Source of the DNA: Bettongia penicillata ogilbyi
Taxonomy: Eukaryota; Chordata; Mammalia; Diprotodontia; Potoroidae
Assembly: GCA_023548195.1 (NCBI GenBank)
Contig: JAJHZJ010000751.1
Span: forward strand, 496,001 to 560,000
DNA: 64,000 nt
Direction of reading: 5' to 3'
The notes below the pieces were generated by a model. That model was not told where the DNA came from. It saw only the letters and a list, made by a program, of their open reading frames with translations, and ran no database searches. Below are positions 47,481-59,137 of the stretch, in pieces. Both the position numbers and the translations under genes were made by a program. Every line of letters begins with the position of its first letter. The first letter of the stretch is position 1.

Positions 47481-47725
47481 CTAGGAGCACAGTGAATAGG
47501 CCTAACGTTAGGAAGATTCATCTTCTTGACTTTAAATCTGGCCTCAAACACTTACTAGTTGTGTGACCCTGGGCAAGTCACTTAAGCCTGTTTGTCTCAG
47601 TCTCCTCATCTGTAAAATAATCTGGGAAGGAAATAATGAACCACCCTGGTATCTTTGCCAAGACAATTTTAAATGGAGTCATAACGAATCAGACATGACT
47701 GAAATAACTGGAAAACAACAACATA
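47481..47725 (+). mobile_element. WSINE1/Mar1-like SINE
   Basis: Contains tctggcctcaaacacttact, gtgtgaccctgggcaagtca, ctcctcatctgtaaaataat, ggtatctttgccaagacaat and the 3' cataacgaatcagacatgac. Confidence 0.9.
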
Positions 47726-47754
47726 TTCTCTGAAATACTTAATTCAATCAAAAT

Positions 47755-48289
47755 CTACTGTTTTTCCACCCTTCCCTTTTCAACCCTCAACTCTATTAAT
47801 CTTTCCACTTGTAACTTCCAATCTAGCCACCCTTTGGTTCTTTTCCAAGTCATTATCCCTCCACTGGTCTCCCTTTAGCATCTGGGCCATTGGTGAACCA
47901 GCTCAACTCTATTCTCAAGTACCTTACTTCCTTTTCTTATCACTTATGCTGTCTTGCCAATCCTCAGGCTTAGATTATTCCCAGCCCCTGCTGGCTTGGT
48001 TCACATTCACTGTTAAATGAGGCTAGAGAAAATTGGAACCATTACCCATTTATATTATACAACCTGAACTACCACCTCCCTGAAGCAAGGCAATTCATCT
48101 ATACCTCCCTAACTGATGCATTCCCTCACTCACCAGAGCAGCGTTTCCAAAGCTGTCGGCCCTCCTGAAGCCGTGATTTCAAATCCTTCCACTCTTTCAA
48201 TTGTGAATTTATATTTCAATAAAAAAATTGAATCCATTCACCAAGGATTCCCTGATCTCTTCCATTCTTATTCATCTCACATCACTGAG
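47755..48289 (+). mobile_element. L2-family LINE ORF2, upstream part
   Basis: Long collinear similarity to remembered L2 ORF2 sequence: cttgccaatcctcaggctta, agcccctgctggcttggttc, ctctaccgccttcattg-like block at 48070-48125, aaaaattgaatccattcacc and cctgatctcttccattctta. It continues across the CT tract and again beyond a retrotransposon insertion. Confidence 0.7.
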
Positions 48290-48494
48290 ATGCTCTCTGT
48301 CTCTCTGTCTCTCTGTCTCTCTCTCCCTCTGTCTCTCTCTCTGTCTCTCTCTGTCTCTCTGCCTCTGTCTCTCTCTCTCTCTGTCTCTCTCTGTCTCTCT
48401 CTCTCTCTGTCTCTCTCTCTCTCTCTCTCTTTCTCCTTCTGTCCCTCTGTCTCTCTGCCTCTCTCTCTCTCCCCCCCCTATCTCTCTTTCTTGG

Positions 48495-48529
<35 letters not shown>

Positions 48530-48690
48530 GTCTCTCTCTCTCTCTCTCTCTCCTTCTGTCCCTCTGTCTCTTTGTCTCTCTGCCTCTGTCTCTCTCCCCC
48601 CCCCCTCTATCTCTCTCTCTTGGTCTCTATCTCTCTGTCTCTCTCTCTCCCCCTTTTCTCCCCCCATCTCCCTTCCTCTCTTTCCCCTTC
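48290..48690. repeat. (TCTCTG)/(CT)n pyrimidine tract of about 400 bp
   Basis: Nearly pure polypyrimidine with tctctgtctctc units. It occupies the place where the L2 ORF2 has a short CT-rich stretch, so it probably grew from it. Long open frames on both strands are repeat artefacts. Confidence 0.97.
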
Positions 48691-48920
48691 CACTGCACCT
48701 TTCTTACATGGAGAAGTTGTCCTGCTTTCCAAGGAAAGTCACTCTCTGTGAAACCTTGATTCCATTCCACCCCATCTCTTCCAGGAGATGGATACTTTTT
48801 TCATCCACACTCTTACCACTAATTTTCAAGTTCCCCTTATGTTATCCCCTAGCAGCTTCCCTAATAATAATGCCTCCTACAAACATACTTGCATCCCCCA
48901 TCCTCCAAAAGTGCTAACCT
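48691..48920 (+). mobile_element. L2-family LINE ORF2, middle part
   Basis: Continues the L2 with cactgcacctttcttacatg, ctttccaaggaaagtcactc and cctcctacaaacatacttgc, breaking off after catcctccaaaa at the chimeric insertion. Confidence 0.75.
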
Positions 48921-50266
48921 CAGGGAGTTAGGCAGGAGTGAGTGAAACTTATTCTCATCAGAACTGCCTTAAAGAGGGAATAAGATATACATGTAATTGG
49001 GTATAGAAATCTGTTTTACCCTACAGGAAAGCAGGAGAGGAAGGGAAAAAAATAATGTGAGGATGACAGAAGGGAGAACAGACTGGGGGAGATAGTACTC
49101 AGAGGCAAAACACTTCTGAGAAGGGACAGGGTGAAAGGAGAAAGAATTTAATAAATATGGTTGGGGGAAATAGAATGGAAAGAAATACATTTAGTAATCA
49201 TAGCTCTGGAAAAAAAATGGAAGCAAGTTTCTTTAATTAAGGTCTCATTTCTTAAATATATAGAGAACTGAGTCAAATTTATAAAAAAAAAATAGGAACC
49301 ATTCCACAATTGATAAATGATCAAGAGATATGAGCAGTTTTCAGATGAAGCAATCAAGGCTATCTATAGTCATATTAGAAAGTGCTCTAAACCGCTATTG
49401 TTAGAAGGAAAGCTAATTGAAATAATTCTGTGGTACTACCTAATATTCATTGGATTGACTAATGGGACAGAAAAGGAGAATGACAAATGTTAGAGGGAAC
49501 ATGGGAAATATTAGACGTTGTTGCACTGTTAGTGAATTGATTCAGCCATTTAGAGAAATTTGAAACTATGCCCAAAGGATTATAAAATCATGCATAACCT
49601 TTGACCTAACATTGCCACTGCTACATCTACATTCAAAAGAGATTAAAAACCAAAGGGGAAAAGGACCTATATGTATGGAAATATTTACAGCACTTCTCTG
49701 ATGTCAGGGACTTGGAAATTGGGAGGGTAATTATTAATTCTGCAATGGTTGAACAAATTGTGGTATGTGATTGTGCTGGAATACTATTGTAGTATAAGAA
49801 ATGATGAGCAGGATGATCTCAGAAAAACCTGAAAAGACTTATATGAGCAGATGCAAAGTAGATTTGCTTTGTACAAACTAACAGCAATATTGTAAGATGA
49901 TCAGTTATTAATGACTTAGCTACTCAGAGCAATACAATGACACAAGACAACTCTGAAAGACATGATGAAAAAATGTTATCCACCTCCAAGAAACTGATGG
50001 TGTCTGAATACAGACTGAAGCATACTTTTTTTAACTTCATTTTTTGTGAGGTTTTTATTTTTGGTTTATATTTTCTTTCACAGCATGATTAATGTGGAAA
50101 TGTGTATTTCATGACTATACATGTATAACCTATATTGAATTGCTTGTCTTCTCAGTGGGAGTGGGTAGAAAAGGAGATAGTTTGAAACTCAAAATTTTAA
50201 AAATGAATGTTAAAATTATTTTTACATGTACTTGGAGAAAAAGGAAAACCTATTTTTTTTTTTAAA
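48921..50266 (+). mobile_element. HAL1-L1 chimeric insertion
   Basis: The left 280 bp (to about 49205) match the middle of the HAL1 3'UTR: cttattctcatcagaactgc, then gttttaccctacaggaaagc, and later aatagaatggaaagaaatac, in the order seen at 60630-60870. From about 49230 the sequence is L1 ORF2 C-terminus (tcttaaatatatagagaact, then gatgaagcaatcaaggctat) and L1 3'UTR with an A-rich end. A decayed direct repeat (aaaagtgctaacct on the left, aaaagcattaagct on the right, 10 of 14 matching) brackets both parts, and the interrupted L2 continues correctly on each side. Confidence 0.65.
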
Positions 50267-51035
50267 AAAAGCATTAAGCTGATCCATCCATCTCACACCT
50301 CACTTTTGTGTCTAATCTCTTTGAGAAAGCCATTGTTCCCTCTCATTTTCTTCTTAACTCTCTACAGTCTGGCTGCTGACCTTATAGTTCAACTAAAATT
50401 TCTGTCTCCAAAGTCACCAATGATCTCTTTCTTGTCAGCTCTAAGGGACTTTTCTCAGCCCTCATTTTCCTTGATCTCTTTGAAGCCTTTGGTGCTCAGT
50501 CACCTTCTGATTAATATTCCCTTCTCTAGATGTTTTGTGAAACTGCTCCTTCCTGGTTTTTCTCCTACTTTTCTCTAAGTATTTTATTAGTCTCCATTTC
50601 TGGATCACTAACAAGATTATAACTGTTGTTGGTCATTATCTCCTTAGGTTCCAATATGGTTCCTTTTCTCTTCTCCCTCTATATAATATCCCATGATGAT
50701 CCTATGGATTCAATTATCATCTCTACGCACATGATTATCTCCTGACCTCTAGTCCTGAGTCTTTATCTGCCTTTTGGAGACCTCTAACTGAAGGTACCAT
50801 AGATATTGTAAGCTCAATATGTCCAAAACTGAATTGATTATATTTTCCCCTAAACCCTCTACTTTCTAATTTCTCAAATATTGCCATGAGTACCTGTATT
50901 CTCCCAGTCACCCAGACTCCCAGTCAAAATGTCATCCTCCACTTTTTATTCTCCTTCAACAATATCTAATCAGTTGCCAAAACTTTCCAATAATTTTCTT
51001 AAAATCCAACTACAACCCTTCTTTATCTTGATGCT
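50267..51035 (+). mobile_element. L2-family LINE ORF2, reverse transcriptase part
   Basis: Resumes with ctgatccatccatctcacac, then cactctctac-like cttaactctctacagtctgg, caaagtcaccaatgatctct, ccttgatctctttgaagcct and ctcaatatgtccaaaactga. This is the L2 reverse transcriptase and following segment, decayed. The track ends near 51030. Confidence 0.8.
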
Positions 51036-52624
51036 TTTTTGGAAGCAATTTTGTCTTTCATTAAATAGGACAGCATTCTTTTTCCAGACATAGGCTAAAT
51101 TAAATGAATGCCTTAGTCATCTTTGTAGGATTAAACACTTTTTAGTTCTCTTTCATAGGGCCACAAAATATAACTGTATTTTCTTTAAATCCATTGATAA
51201 ATATTATAATTCTTGTCCCCTATCTAGACACCTTTTACTGAAGGATGACATTTGATTTTGGGAAACTCATCTTGATCATGAGAAAAAATTTGCCATTAGT
51301 TTTGAAACTGTCATTTTTCCTTTCCCAGAGAGTTAACTTTTCTATAGTCATGACTATTGAACTTGATACTTGTTCAGAAGATTTTGAGGGTCTTTGGATC
51401 TAAAATGACTTTTGAATGAAAGTATTTAAAATGTCACCTACTTGCTGGAATTTAGGCATGTAATTGAAATGCTTCTATAGGATGTTCAATGGAATGAAAA
51501 TGTATGAGCTCAGATTTTTTTTTATCTGTTCTTTATGTTGCTTCTTAGTCTATTTTTTTTCTTTGTGGTGACTCATTAATGCACTTCAGGTATTGCTCCT
51601 AGAAATAAACAAGTAAAACTTTCCAACATTTGATCTAAACATTTGAAATCAATTGCTCTTTTCCTCCCTTGTTTCCAGGTATATTTTAATTTTAAAAATA
51701 ACTGATAATACTATTACTTTTGGTGTCATGGAAGGATTCCATTTCCAAATATCATGAATAACAGCCTGTGGCCTTCTGCCTCAGAATGCACCCGAGGCAT
51801 TTATTAATGGACCAATAAAACACAGCCTGTCTCAGCTTAATGCTGTATTCCCAATTCATGTGAACAAGTCTGTTCCCAGAATTTGCCACAGGCAATCTAG
51901 TATTTTATCTTTTGTCTATCTTTACCTTAATCTCAGTTAAGTTTCACTCTTTGTCTAGAATACTAACCAATAGTTATGCATTTAATTTTCATTCTTCTCA
52001 AAGAGTTTCTGATTTTAGGTGGCTGCAGGTTTTCAAAATAATATACATGACTCCCTCTCTAGCAGATCTACTAAAGTCACTGGGGATCATCTGACTCACG
52101 TTCTTCCTCTGGCTCAGGACTTGCTGAATCCACAAACAGTGGTACATGGTAACAATGCAATTCTCTTCACTAGTGTCAAATCTGAAATCTTTTGCTTTGT
52201 TCTAATGTATACTTCATTTTATTTTTTTCTCATGTTGAGAAAGGCTAACTCTGAGATAATTTTATTTTTCTCCCAGGTGCTCTATATATGAAAATGAGGA
52301 GACTATGGTGCCCTGGAAATGTAAATTTATATTTGAGCATGCTTTTTCCCCGGAGTAAATATTTCTTACCTTTAGTTGTCATAGAACAACACGTGGGAAT
52401 TACAGTGTTTTTTCTAGGGTTTTTCTTTGTGTGTGTGTATGTGTGTATGTATGTGTGTGAATACATTCTCACCTCTATCACAGTGATTTGAATATCCAGT
52501 GCATTGTACAGTGGGGGAATCATAATAAATGCTTGATAATTCTTAGTTGGCTGATAAACTGACATCATAAATACTCAAAAATATTTGTAGAATCAACATG
52601 AGTGTAGCAAAAGCACGTTATAAG
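51036..52624. other. Unassigned; a possible conserved noncoding island
   Basis: 51735-51910 is a non-repetitive block (tatcatgaataacagcctgt, aatggaccaataaaacacag, including a CCAAT-type ccaat motif). 52428-52465 is a GT microsatellite. The rest is unrecognised. Confidence 0.35.
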
Positions 52625-53215
52625 AGATGGGCATTTGCATTGCCAAGGCAATATTCACAGCACTGGTGGTGACTATGAGTATGCCAGCGTAGTTCTCAGT
52701 CGCAAAATATGACCTCCATATAGAAGACAGAAGAAAAACATTTATTTAAGCACCACAAACCAAATCTCAGAACCAGAAAACAAAATCCGTCATGGTGACC
52801 AAGAAGTTAGCAAACATGATCATAGAAGAGGGCAAAGCCATTCTCAAACCTCTCTTCCCTCAGCCAGGGCCTTCTTACTCTTAACCGTTACATTGTGTCA
52901 ATATCAAACTTCCCCTTCCCTAGCAAGGGCCTTCTCACTGTCAACTGTTAAAATGTGTCAGTCTTAAACTTCCCCTTCCCCAGCCAGGGCCTTCACACTC
53001 TTAACTGTTACAATGTATCAGTTGCCCAGTTCTTTCCTCTGTGACCTGACCCCACTCACCCACTTTGTCCAGGTTCCACTCTGCCCTTCCTATTCCTCTT
53101 CTTCAGCAAGCCCTTCTCACCACATGTGACCCAGGTTTCCAGACGATCCAATCAGATCATATGGGCCTATTAATTAACTAAAAAGATCTTTCCATTTTAA
53201 ATTGCTATTACAACA
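52625..53215. repeat. Unclassified repeat with internal 3 x 60-bp array
   Basis: Three tandem units of exactly 60 bp begin at about 52851, 52911 and 52971, each with agcYagggccttc at the same offset and a following tgttacaatgtgtca-like block. Upstream, aatattcacagcactggtgg resembles 25213. Family unknown; an LTR with an internal array is one possibility. Confidence 0.6.
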
Positions 53216-54112
53216 TTCCAAGGGTTAATGGTAGATGAGGAAATCCTCTAGTATTGTGTGTGTATGTATGTGTATATATATATCTCCTTTGGAACATTTA
53301 CTGGAAAATATGGACAAGAATTACAAAGAATGAGATCTTGGATGTGTTTTCGTCTGTACCACTGATGACAGCATCCATTTAAATTTATCAATAAATTTTG
53401 TGAGTATTCTAGTTAAACTCCTAAACAAAGAAAAGGAATCCATTTTGGTACTTGGATTAAATCTCATTAGATCCCATAATATCCTTAATCCCATCTTTTT
53501 CATTAATTTACATAGTATTGCATGCACACATACACACACATATATATACATACATGCATATACACATATATACATATGCATGTTTTCCTCAAGTGAAATT
53601 TTGAATATGTATTTCCGAGATTTGAACTTATAATATATTGAATAGTGCCTGTTTACTACAGATGTGAAGAGAGACTTTGGGAAATTTAAGTCTTTTTTTC
53701 CACTTTCTTCCAAGAATTCCCATACTGCCAAAGATCTTTGGCTAGGCAAGGAAGAGAGGGTAATTTTTCACAACTAATGGTTTCATGCTATTTATAATCA
53801 CTAATTGGAGGTTTATCTGTTCTCTCCTTCTTTCCAAACTTTTAATGAATTGAGATCATAATTTATCATTGCAAGAGAAGGAGAGCAATTAATGTTACTT
53901 TGTTTTACAACCTTCCACATCCTTCATTTTAAATAGATAGAATAGATATATGTGAGCTGATAAACAAAGAAACCTTACTCCCCCAAATGACGATGTTATT
54001 GAAAATGATTTTCATAATGTCATTATATTGTCACTGTCATTGTTTGGCTACAACACAGTTTTGGGAAAATACATTTTGCAAACAGCATGTATTAAATAAA
54101 TATGTGTGGAGT
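53216..54112. other. Unassigned with two CA/TA tracts
   Basis: TG/TA tract at about 53258-53283 and CA/TA tract at 53522-53580. A 142-codon minus frame (53321-53749) runs through the second tract and is not convincing. Confidence 0.45.
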
Positions 54113-54432
54113 TACTATTGATGATGCTTTTAGAGTGATGGATTGGGAGTCAGGAAAACCCTAGTTCAAACTTAGCCTCAGACCCTTATTAGTCATGTTG
54201 TCCTCAGAAAATCTCTCAGTTCTTCTCACTCTCCATTTTTTCCTCATTTGTAAAATAACAAGCTTGGAGTCAACAGACTGGAAATACCATTCTATCTCTA
54301 AATTTATAATTCCTTGAACTTAAAGGGTATGTCAGTGAAAATTGGTACATATTCAAGTATCGCAAGGCCGCATTGGTCCCAGATCATTGCTGCCCTTCAA
54401 ATTTTGGAGCATAAGAGCACATGCAAACATCC
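54113..54432 (+). mobile_element. Ancient SINE fragment then unassigned flank
   Basis: 54130-54275 reads agtcaggaaaaccctagttc, tcatgttgtcctcagaaaat and cctcatttgtaaaataacaa, a decayed SINE. 54276-54432 is unassigned flank up to the HAL1 target duplication. Confidence 0.55.
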
Positions 54433-55299
54433 CCATCTTTTTTTTCTTTTTTTCCCTTTTTTCCTTTTTATTTTTTTTAGTATAAATTTATTTCTTTAAC
54501 TTTTTACATTCATTTTCACAAAATTTTGGGTTCCAAATTTTCTCCCCATTTCTCCCCTCCCCAACACCCCAGTACACCAAGCATTCTAATTTTCCCTATC
54601 ACCAATCTGCCCTCTCTTCTATCTTCCCTCCTTTCTCTTGTCCCCATCTTCTCTTTTGTCCTGTAGGGGCAGATGACTTTCTATTTTCCATTAACTTTAT
54701 TTCTTATTTCTTAGTAGAAAGAACAATACTAAGCAGTTGTTCCTAAAACTTTGAGTTCCAAATTCTCCCCATCCCTCCCTCCCCACCCATTCCCTTTGGG
54801 AAGGCAGGAAATTCAATATAGGCCATATCTGTGTAGTTTTGCAAATGACTTCGAAAATAGTCGTGTTGTGTAAGACAAACTGTGTACCCCTCCATCCTAT
54901 TCTGCCCCCCATTGTTTCTATTCTGTCTTTTGATCCTGTCCCTCCCCGAGTGTTGACTTCAAATTGCTCCCTTCTCCCATTTCTCTCGCTTCCATCATCC
55001 CTCCCTCCCTGCTTATCTCCTTCTCCCCCACGTTCCTGTACTGTAAGATAGGTTTTCATACCAAAATACTCCTTCCTTTAGTCAAATGTGATGAGGGTAA
55101 ACTTCATGTTTTTTTTCTCAGCTCTCCTCTTTTTCCCTCCACTAAAAAGTCTCCTGCTTGCCTCTTGAATGAGATATAATTAACCCCATTCCATTTCACC
55201 CTCTCTCCTCCCACTACATTTCTCTCTCACCATTGACCTTAATTTCTTTTAACATATGGTCCCATCCTATTCAATTCACTCTGTGCTCTCTGTCTCTGT

Positions 55300-55310
55300 G
55301 TGTGCGTGCA

Positions 55311-55354
<44 letters not shown>

Positions 55355-55370
55355 TATGTCTGTGTGTGGT
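55300..55370. repeat. (GT)n microsatellite within HAL1 3'UTR
   Basis: GT run at the position equivalent to the CA tracts in copies 1 and 3. Confidence 0.95.
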
Positions 55371-55502
55371 CCCACCAACTACGCAGATACTGAAATTTTT
55401 TAAGAGTTACAAATATTGTCTTTCCATGTAGGAATGTAAACAGTTCACCTTTAGTAAGTCCCTTATGACTTCTCTTTGCTGTTTACTTTTTTATGCTTCT
55501 TC

Positions 55503-56604
55503 TCATTCTTGTGTTTGAAAGTCAAATTTTCTTTTCAGCTCTGGTCTTTTCATCAAGAATGCTTGTAAGTCCTCTGTTTCATTGACATACCATATTTCCC
55601 TTGAAGTATTATACTCAGTTTAGCTGGGTAGGTGATTCTTGGTTTGAGTCCTAGTTCCTTTGACTTCTGGAATATCCTATTCCACACCCTTCGATCCCTT
55701 AATGTAGAAGCTGCTAGATCTTGTGTTATCCTGATTGTATTTCCACAATACTGGAATTGTTTCTTTCTAGCTGCTTGCAATATTTTCTCCTTCACCTGGG
55801 AACTCTGGAATTTGGCCACAATGTTCCTAGGAGTTTCTCCTTTTGGATCTCTTTCAGGCAGTGATCAATGGATTCCTTCAACACTTATTTTGCCCTCTGT
55901 TTCTAGAATCTCAGGGCAGTTTTCCTCGATAATTTCATGAAAGATGATGTCTAGGTTCTTTTTTTGATCATGGCTTTCAGGTAGCCCCATAATTTTTAAA
56001 TTGTCTCTCCTGGATCTATTTTCCAGGTCAGTTGTTTTTCCAATGAGATATTTCACATTCTCTTCCATTTTTTCATTCTTCTGGTTTTGTTTTATGATTT
56101 CTTGGTTTCTCAGAAAGTCATTAGACTCCATCTGTTCCATTCTAATCTTGAGAGAACTATTTTCTTCAGTGAGTTTTTGAACCTCTTTTTCCATTTGGCT
56201 AATTTTGCTTTTGAAAACATTCTTTTCCTCATTGAATTATTGAACCTCTTTTGCCAATTGAGTTAGCCTATTTTTCAAGGTGTTATTTTCTTCAGCATTT
56301 TTGGGGTCTCCTTTACCAAGGTATTAACCTGTTTTTCATACTTTTCTTGCATCTCTCTCATTTCTCTTCCCAATTTTTCCTCCACCTGTCTAACTTGATT
56401 TTCAAAATCCTTTTTGAGCTCTCCCATGGCCTGAGCCCACTGGACATCCACCTCAGATTTCTGGGATGGAGAGGCCCCAACCTCTACGTCTTTCCCTGAT
56501 GGCAAGCATTGTACTTCCTTATCAGAAATGATGGGAGGAAGGAACATCTCTTCCCCAATAATGTAGCTCTCTATGGTCTCATTTTGCTTCCTTTTTCTGG
56601 ACAT
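55503..56604 (-). pseudogene. HAL1 ORF1 remnant (copy 2)
   Basis: Starts MSRKRKQNETIES at 56604, with coiled-coil block GELKKDFENQVRQVEEKLGRE. The RRM start is RRDNLKIMGLPES near 56010, and the C-terminal domain has ITQDLAASTLRD and YPAKLSI. A one-base shift near 56285 takes the frame out after VKETPKMLKK. There is a stop near 56240, and a TGA near 55864 where copy 1 has CGA, as expected from CpG decay. A small indel near 55580 ends the last frame early. Non-functional, but the best preserved of the window's ORF1 copies through the coiled coil. Confidence 0.85.
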
Positions 56605-57373
56605 TTTCCCAGCTAGTTACTTGACTTCTGAGATTCCTCTCCACCCCTGCTTAGCTCTGCCCAGCTAGTGCTTGAGGTCTGAGATTCAAATGCTGCTTCC
56701 CCACCTCAGGGCTTTCAGGGGTGGGTGCAGCTGCTATTCAATGTGAGCTTAAGTTCTGGTGCTTGGGTGGGGGCAGGGCCACCTCCCAGGCTCGGTTCCC
56801 TCAGGGGCTTTATGCAGAGATGTTCAGTAATGCAGCAGGTGGGCGCAGGGCTGCCTCCCAGGCTCAGTTCCCTCAGCAGGTTTATGCAGAGACCTGAACT
56901 TCTGCCTGCCTGCTCGGGGAGTACCAGACCACCACTCCTGCCTTTGCCACTGCCCCTGCCTCTGCCTCCGAGGCTTCCTCCCAAGAGGGCCCGAGTCATG
57001 GAGACACCCCGCTCCCCTCTTGGCCCACCCAGAAGTCTCTTTCACTGACCTGGAGCGCCTGTGGATGAAGGGACCTTCGCGGCCTCTGGAGTTTCTGTCC
57101 CTGAAGCCTACTCAGATCTCCTCCTCTGGGGCCATGCGGCCAGGGCAATGCAGGGCTGGGCTCCACGTCCGGAGTGATGGACCCCCGGAGATGGCTTTCT
57201 AGGGCTCTCTGGAACGAAAATCTCTTCCAGTGTGTTTCTGTGTGGGTTCCACTGCTCCAGAACTTGTGAGGAGTTCTTTTTATAGGAAATTTATTTGCTG
57301 TAGGTTCGGAGCTAGCATACGTGAGTCTTTCTACTCCACCATCTTGGCTCCTTCTCCTCCATCTTTTTTTTCT

Positions 57374-58415
57374 AGCTGTTTCTTTTTTAATTTATTTGTT
57401 TATTTTTAGTTTTCAACTTTCACTTGCACAAGATTTTGAGTTCCAAATTTTCTCCCCATCTCTCTCCTCTGCCCAACCCAAGAAAACCTATATTCTGATT
57501 TTTCCTTTTCCCAGTCTTCCCTCTTCCATCACACCCCTCTCTTCTCTTTTCTCCTTCCCCTCAAGATAGATTTCTATACCCCATTGCCTATATGTCTTAT
57601 TCCCCAGTTACATGTAAGAAGAATTTTTAACATTCATTTATAAAACTCTGACTTTCTCCCCATCCATCCTCATTGAGAAGGCAAGCAATTTGATATATGT
57701 TACACATGGGTAGTCATGCAAAACACTGTCATAACAGTTATATTGTGAAAGACTAACAGTATTTTCCTCCTTCCTATCCTACCCCAAATTTATGCTATTC
57801 TCTCTTTTGACCCTGCTGGTCCTCAAAAGTGTTTACTTCTAATCACTCCCTCCTCCCATTTGTCCTCCCTTCTATCATCACCCCACCTCCCATTCAACCC
57901 CTTCCCCTTACTTTCCTGTAGTGTAAGATAAATTTTCATACAAAACTGAGTATACATGTTATTCCTTCCTTAAGCCAAATACCATGAGAATGAAGTTCAC
58001 TCTTTCCCTCTCACCTCCCTTTATTCTTCTCCATTGAAAAACTTTTTCTTGCCTCTATTTTGTGAGATAATTTACCCCATTCTATCGCTCCCTTTCACCT
58101 TCTCCCAATATATTGCTCTCCCACCCCTTAATTTTATTTTTTATATATCATCCCTTCATATCCAACTCACCCTGTACTCTCTGTCCATCTGTCTCTCTGT
58201 CTATCTATCTATCTATATTCATGTATGAGTATATGTGTCTATGAGTATATATACATATATATACATATATATTCATATATGTGTGTGCATCTAAGTATAT
58301 ATGTATGTATGTGTGTGTGAGTATGTGTGTTTATAAAATACCTCCAACTACCCTAATACTGAGAAAAGTCTCAAGACTTACAAATGTTATGTTTCCATGT
58401 AAAAATATAAATTAA
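57374..58415 (-). mobile_element. Old HAL1-like element, 3' half (copy 4a)
   Basis: T-rich start, then tttcaactttcacttgcaca, caaattttctccccatctct and blocks collinear with 11282-11940 up to the start of the 3'UTR at ttacaaatgttatgtttcca (58379-58398). It continues at 61263 after the copy 3 insertion. It is more diverged than copies 2 and 3. Confidence 0.8.
58195..58335. repeat. Mixed (TCTA)/(TATA)/(TG) tract
   Basis: Lies in the 3'UTR of copy 4 at the position of the CA/GT tract of the other HAL1 copies, but has diversified. Confidence 0.9.
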
Positions 58416-59137
58416 GGGGGAGGAGCCAAGATGGTGGAGTAGAAAGATTCACATATGCTAGCTCCTAACCCACAGCCCATAAAATACCTGTAAAAAGAAC
58501 TCTCAAAAAGTTCTGGAGAAGCAGAAGCCACACAGTAATGGAGTGGAGGAGATCTCTGTTCCAGAGAGACCTGAAAAACCAACACCAAAGGTCTGTCGCA
58601 CACTGGATCCAGAATAGAGCCCATCCCTGCCTTGGCTGTGCAGCACTGAGAGGAGCAGATCCCAGCAGGCTTCAGGGACTGAATCTCCAGCAGCCGCACA
58701 GGTCCCTCCACCCACAGGGGTCAAAGGTCAGTGAGAGAGACTTTTTGTCTTGCTGGGAGGGGAGCAGGGTACCTCCATAACTCAGGCCCCCTCGGGAGGC
58801 AGCAGTGGAGGTAGCAGCAGACAGGAGCTCCCAAAACAGACAGGAGCTCGAATCCATTGTTGAAGATCTCTACATAAACCCCCTAAGGGAACTGAGCCCC
58901 CGGTGGCAGCCCTGCCTCTACTCAGCAGCTGAACTTAGTATCACACTGAAGAGCAGCCCTGCCCCTCACCTGATCACCTGAATTTAATCTCACACTGAGT
59001 AGCTGCCCCAACCCAGCTGAAAGCCCTGAGGCTGGGAAGCAGCATTTGAATCTCAACCCCCAAGCACTAGTTGGGTGGATCTGGAGATGAGGTGGGTGTG
59101 GAGAGGAATCTCAGAAGTCAAGTAACTGGCTGGGAAA

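Larger units (their letters stand above)
54448..57358 (-). mobile_element. Full-length HAL1-like retrotransposon, copy 2
   Basis: A complete unit in reverse: T-rich start (poly(A) end), 3'UTR with a GT tract (55300-55370), ORF1 (56604 down to 55503) and a 5'UTR ending ccaccatcttggctcc at 57338-57353. The direct repeat ccatcttttttttct lies at 54433-54447 and 57359-57373; it is perfect over 15 bp, though its T-run makes the exact edge uncertain. It lies in the T-rich (reverse poly(A)) end of the older HAL1 copy 4. Confidence 0.8.

Noticed and set aside
48116..48917. Frames of 211, 229 and 131 codons rich in Leu/Ser or Arg/Glu
   Set aside because: They are translations of the polypyrimidine tract.
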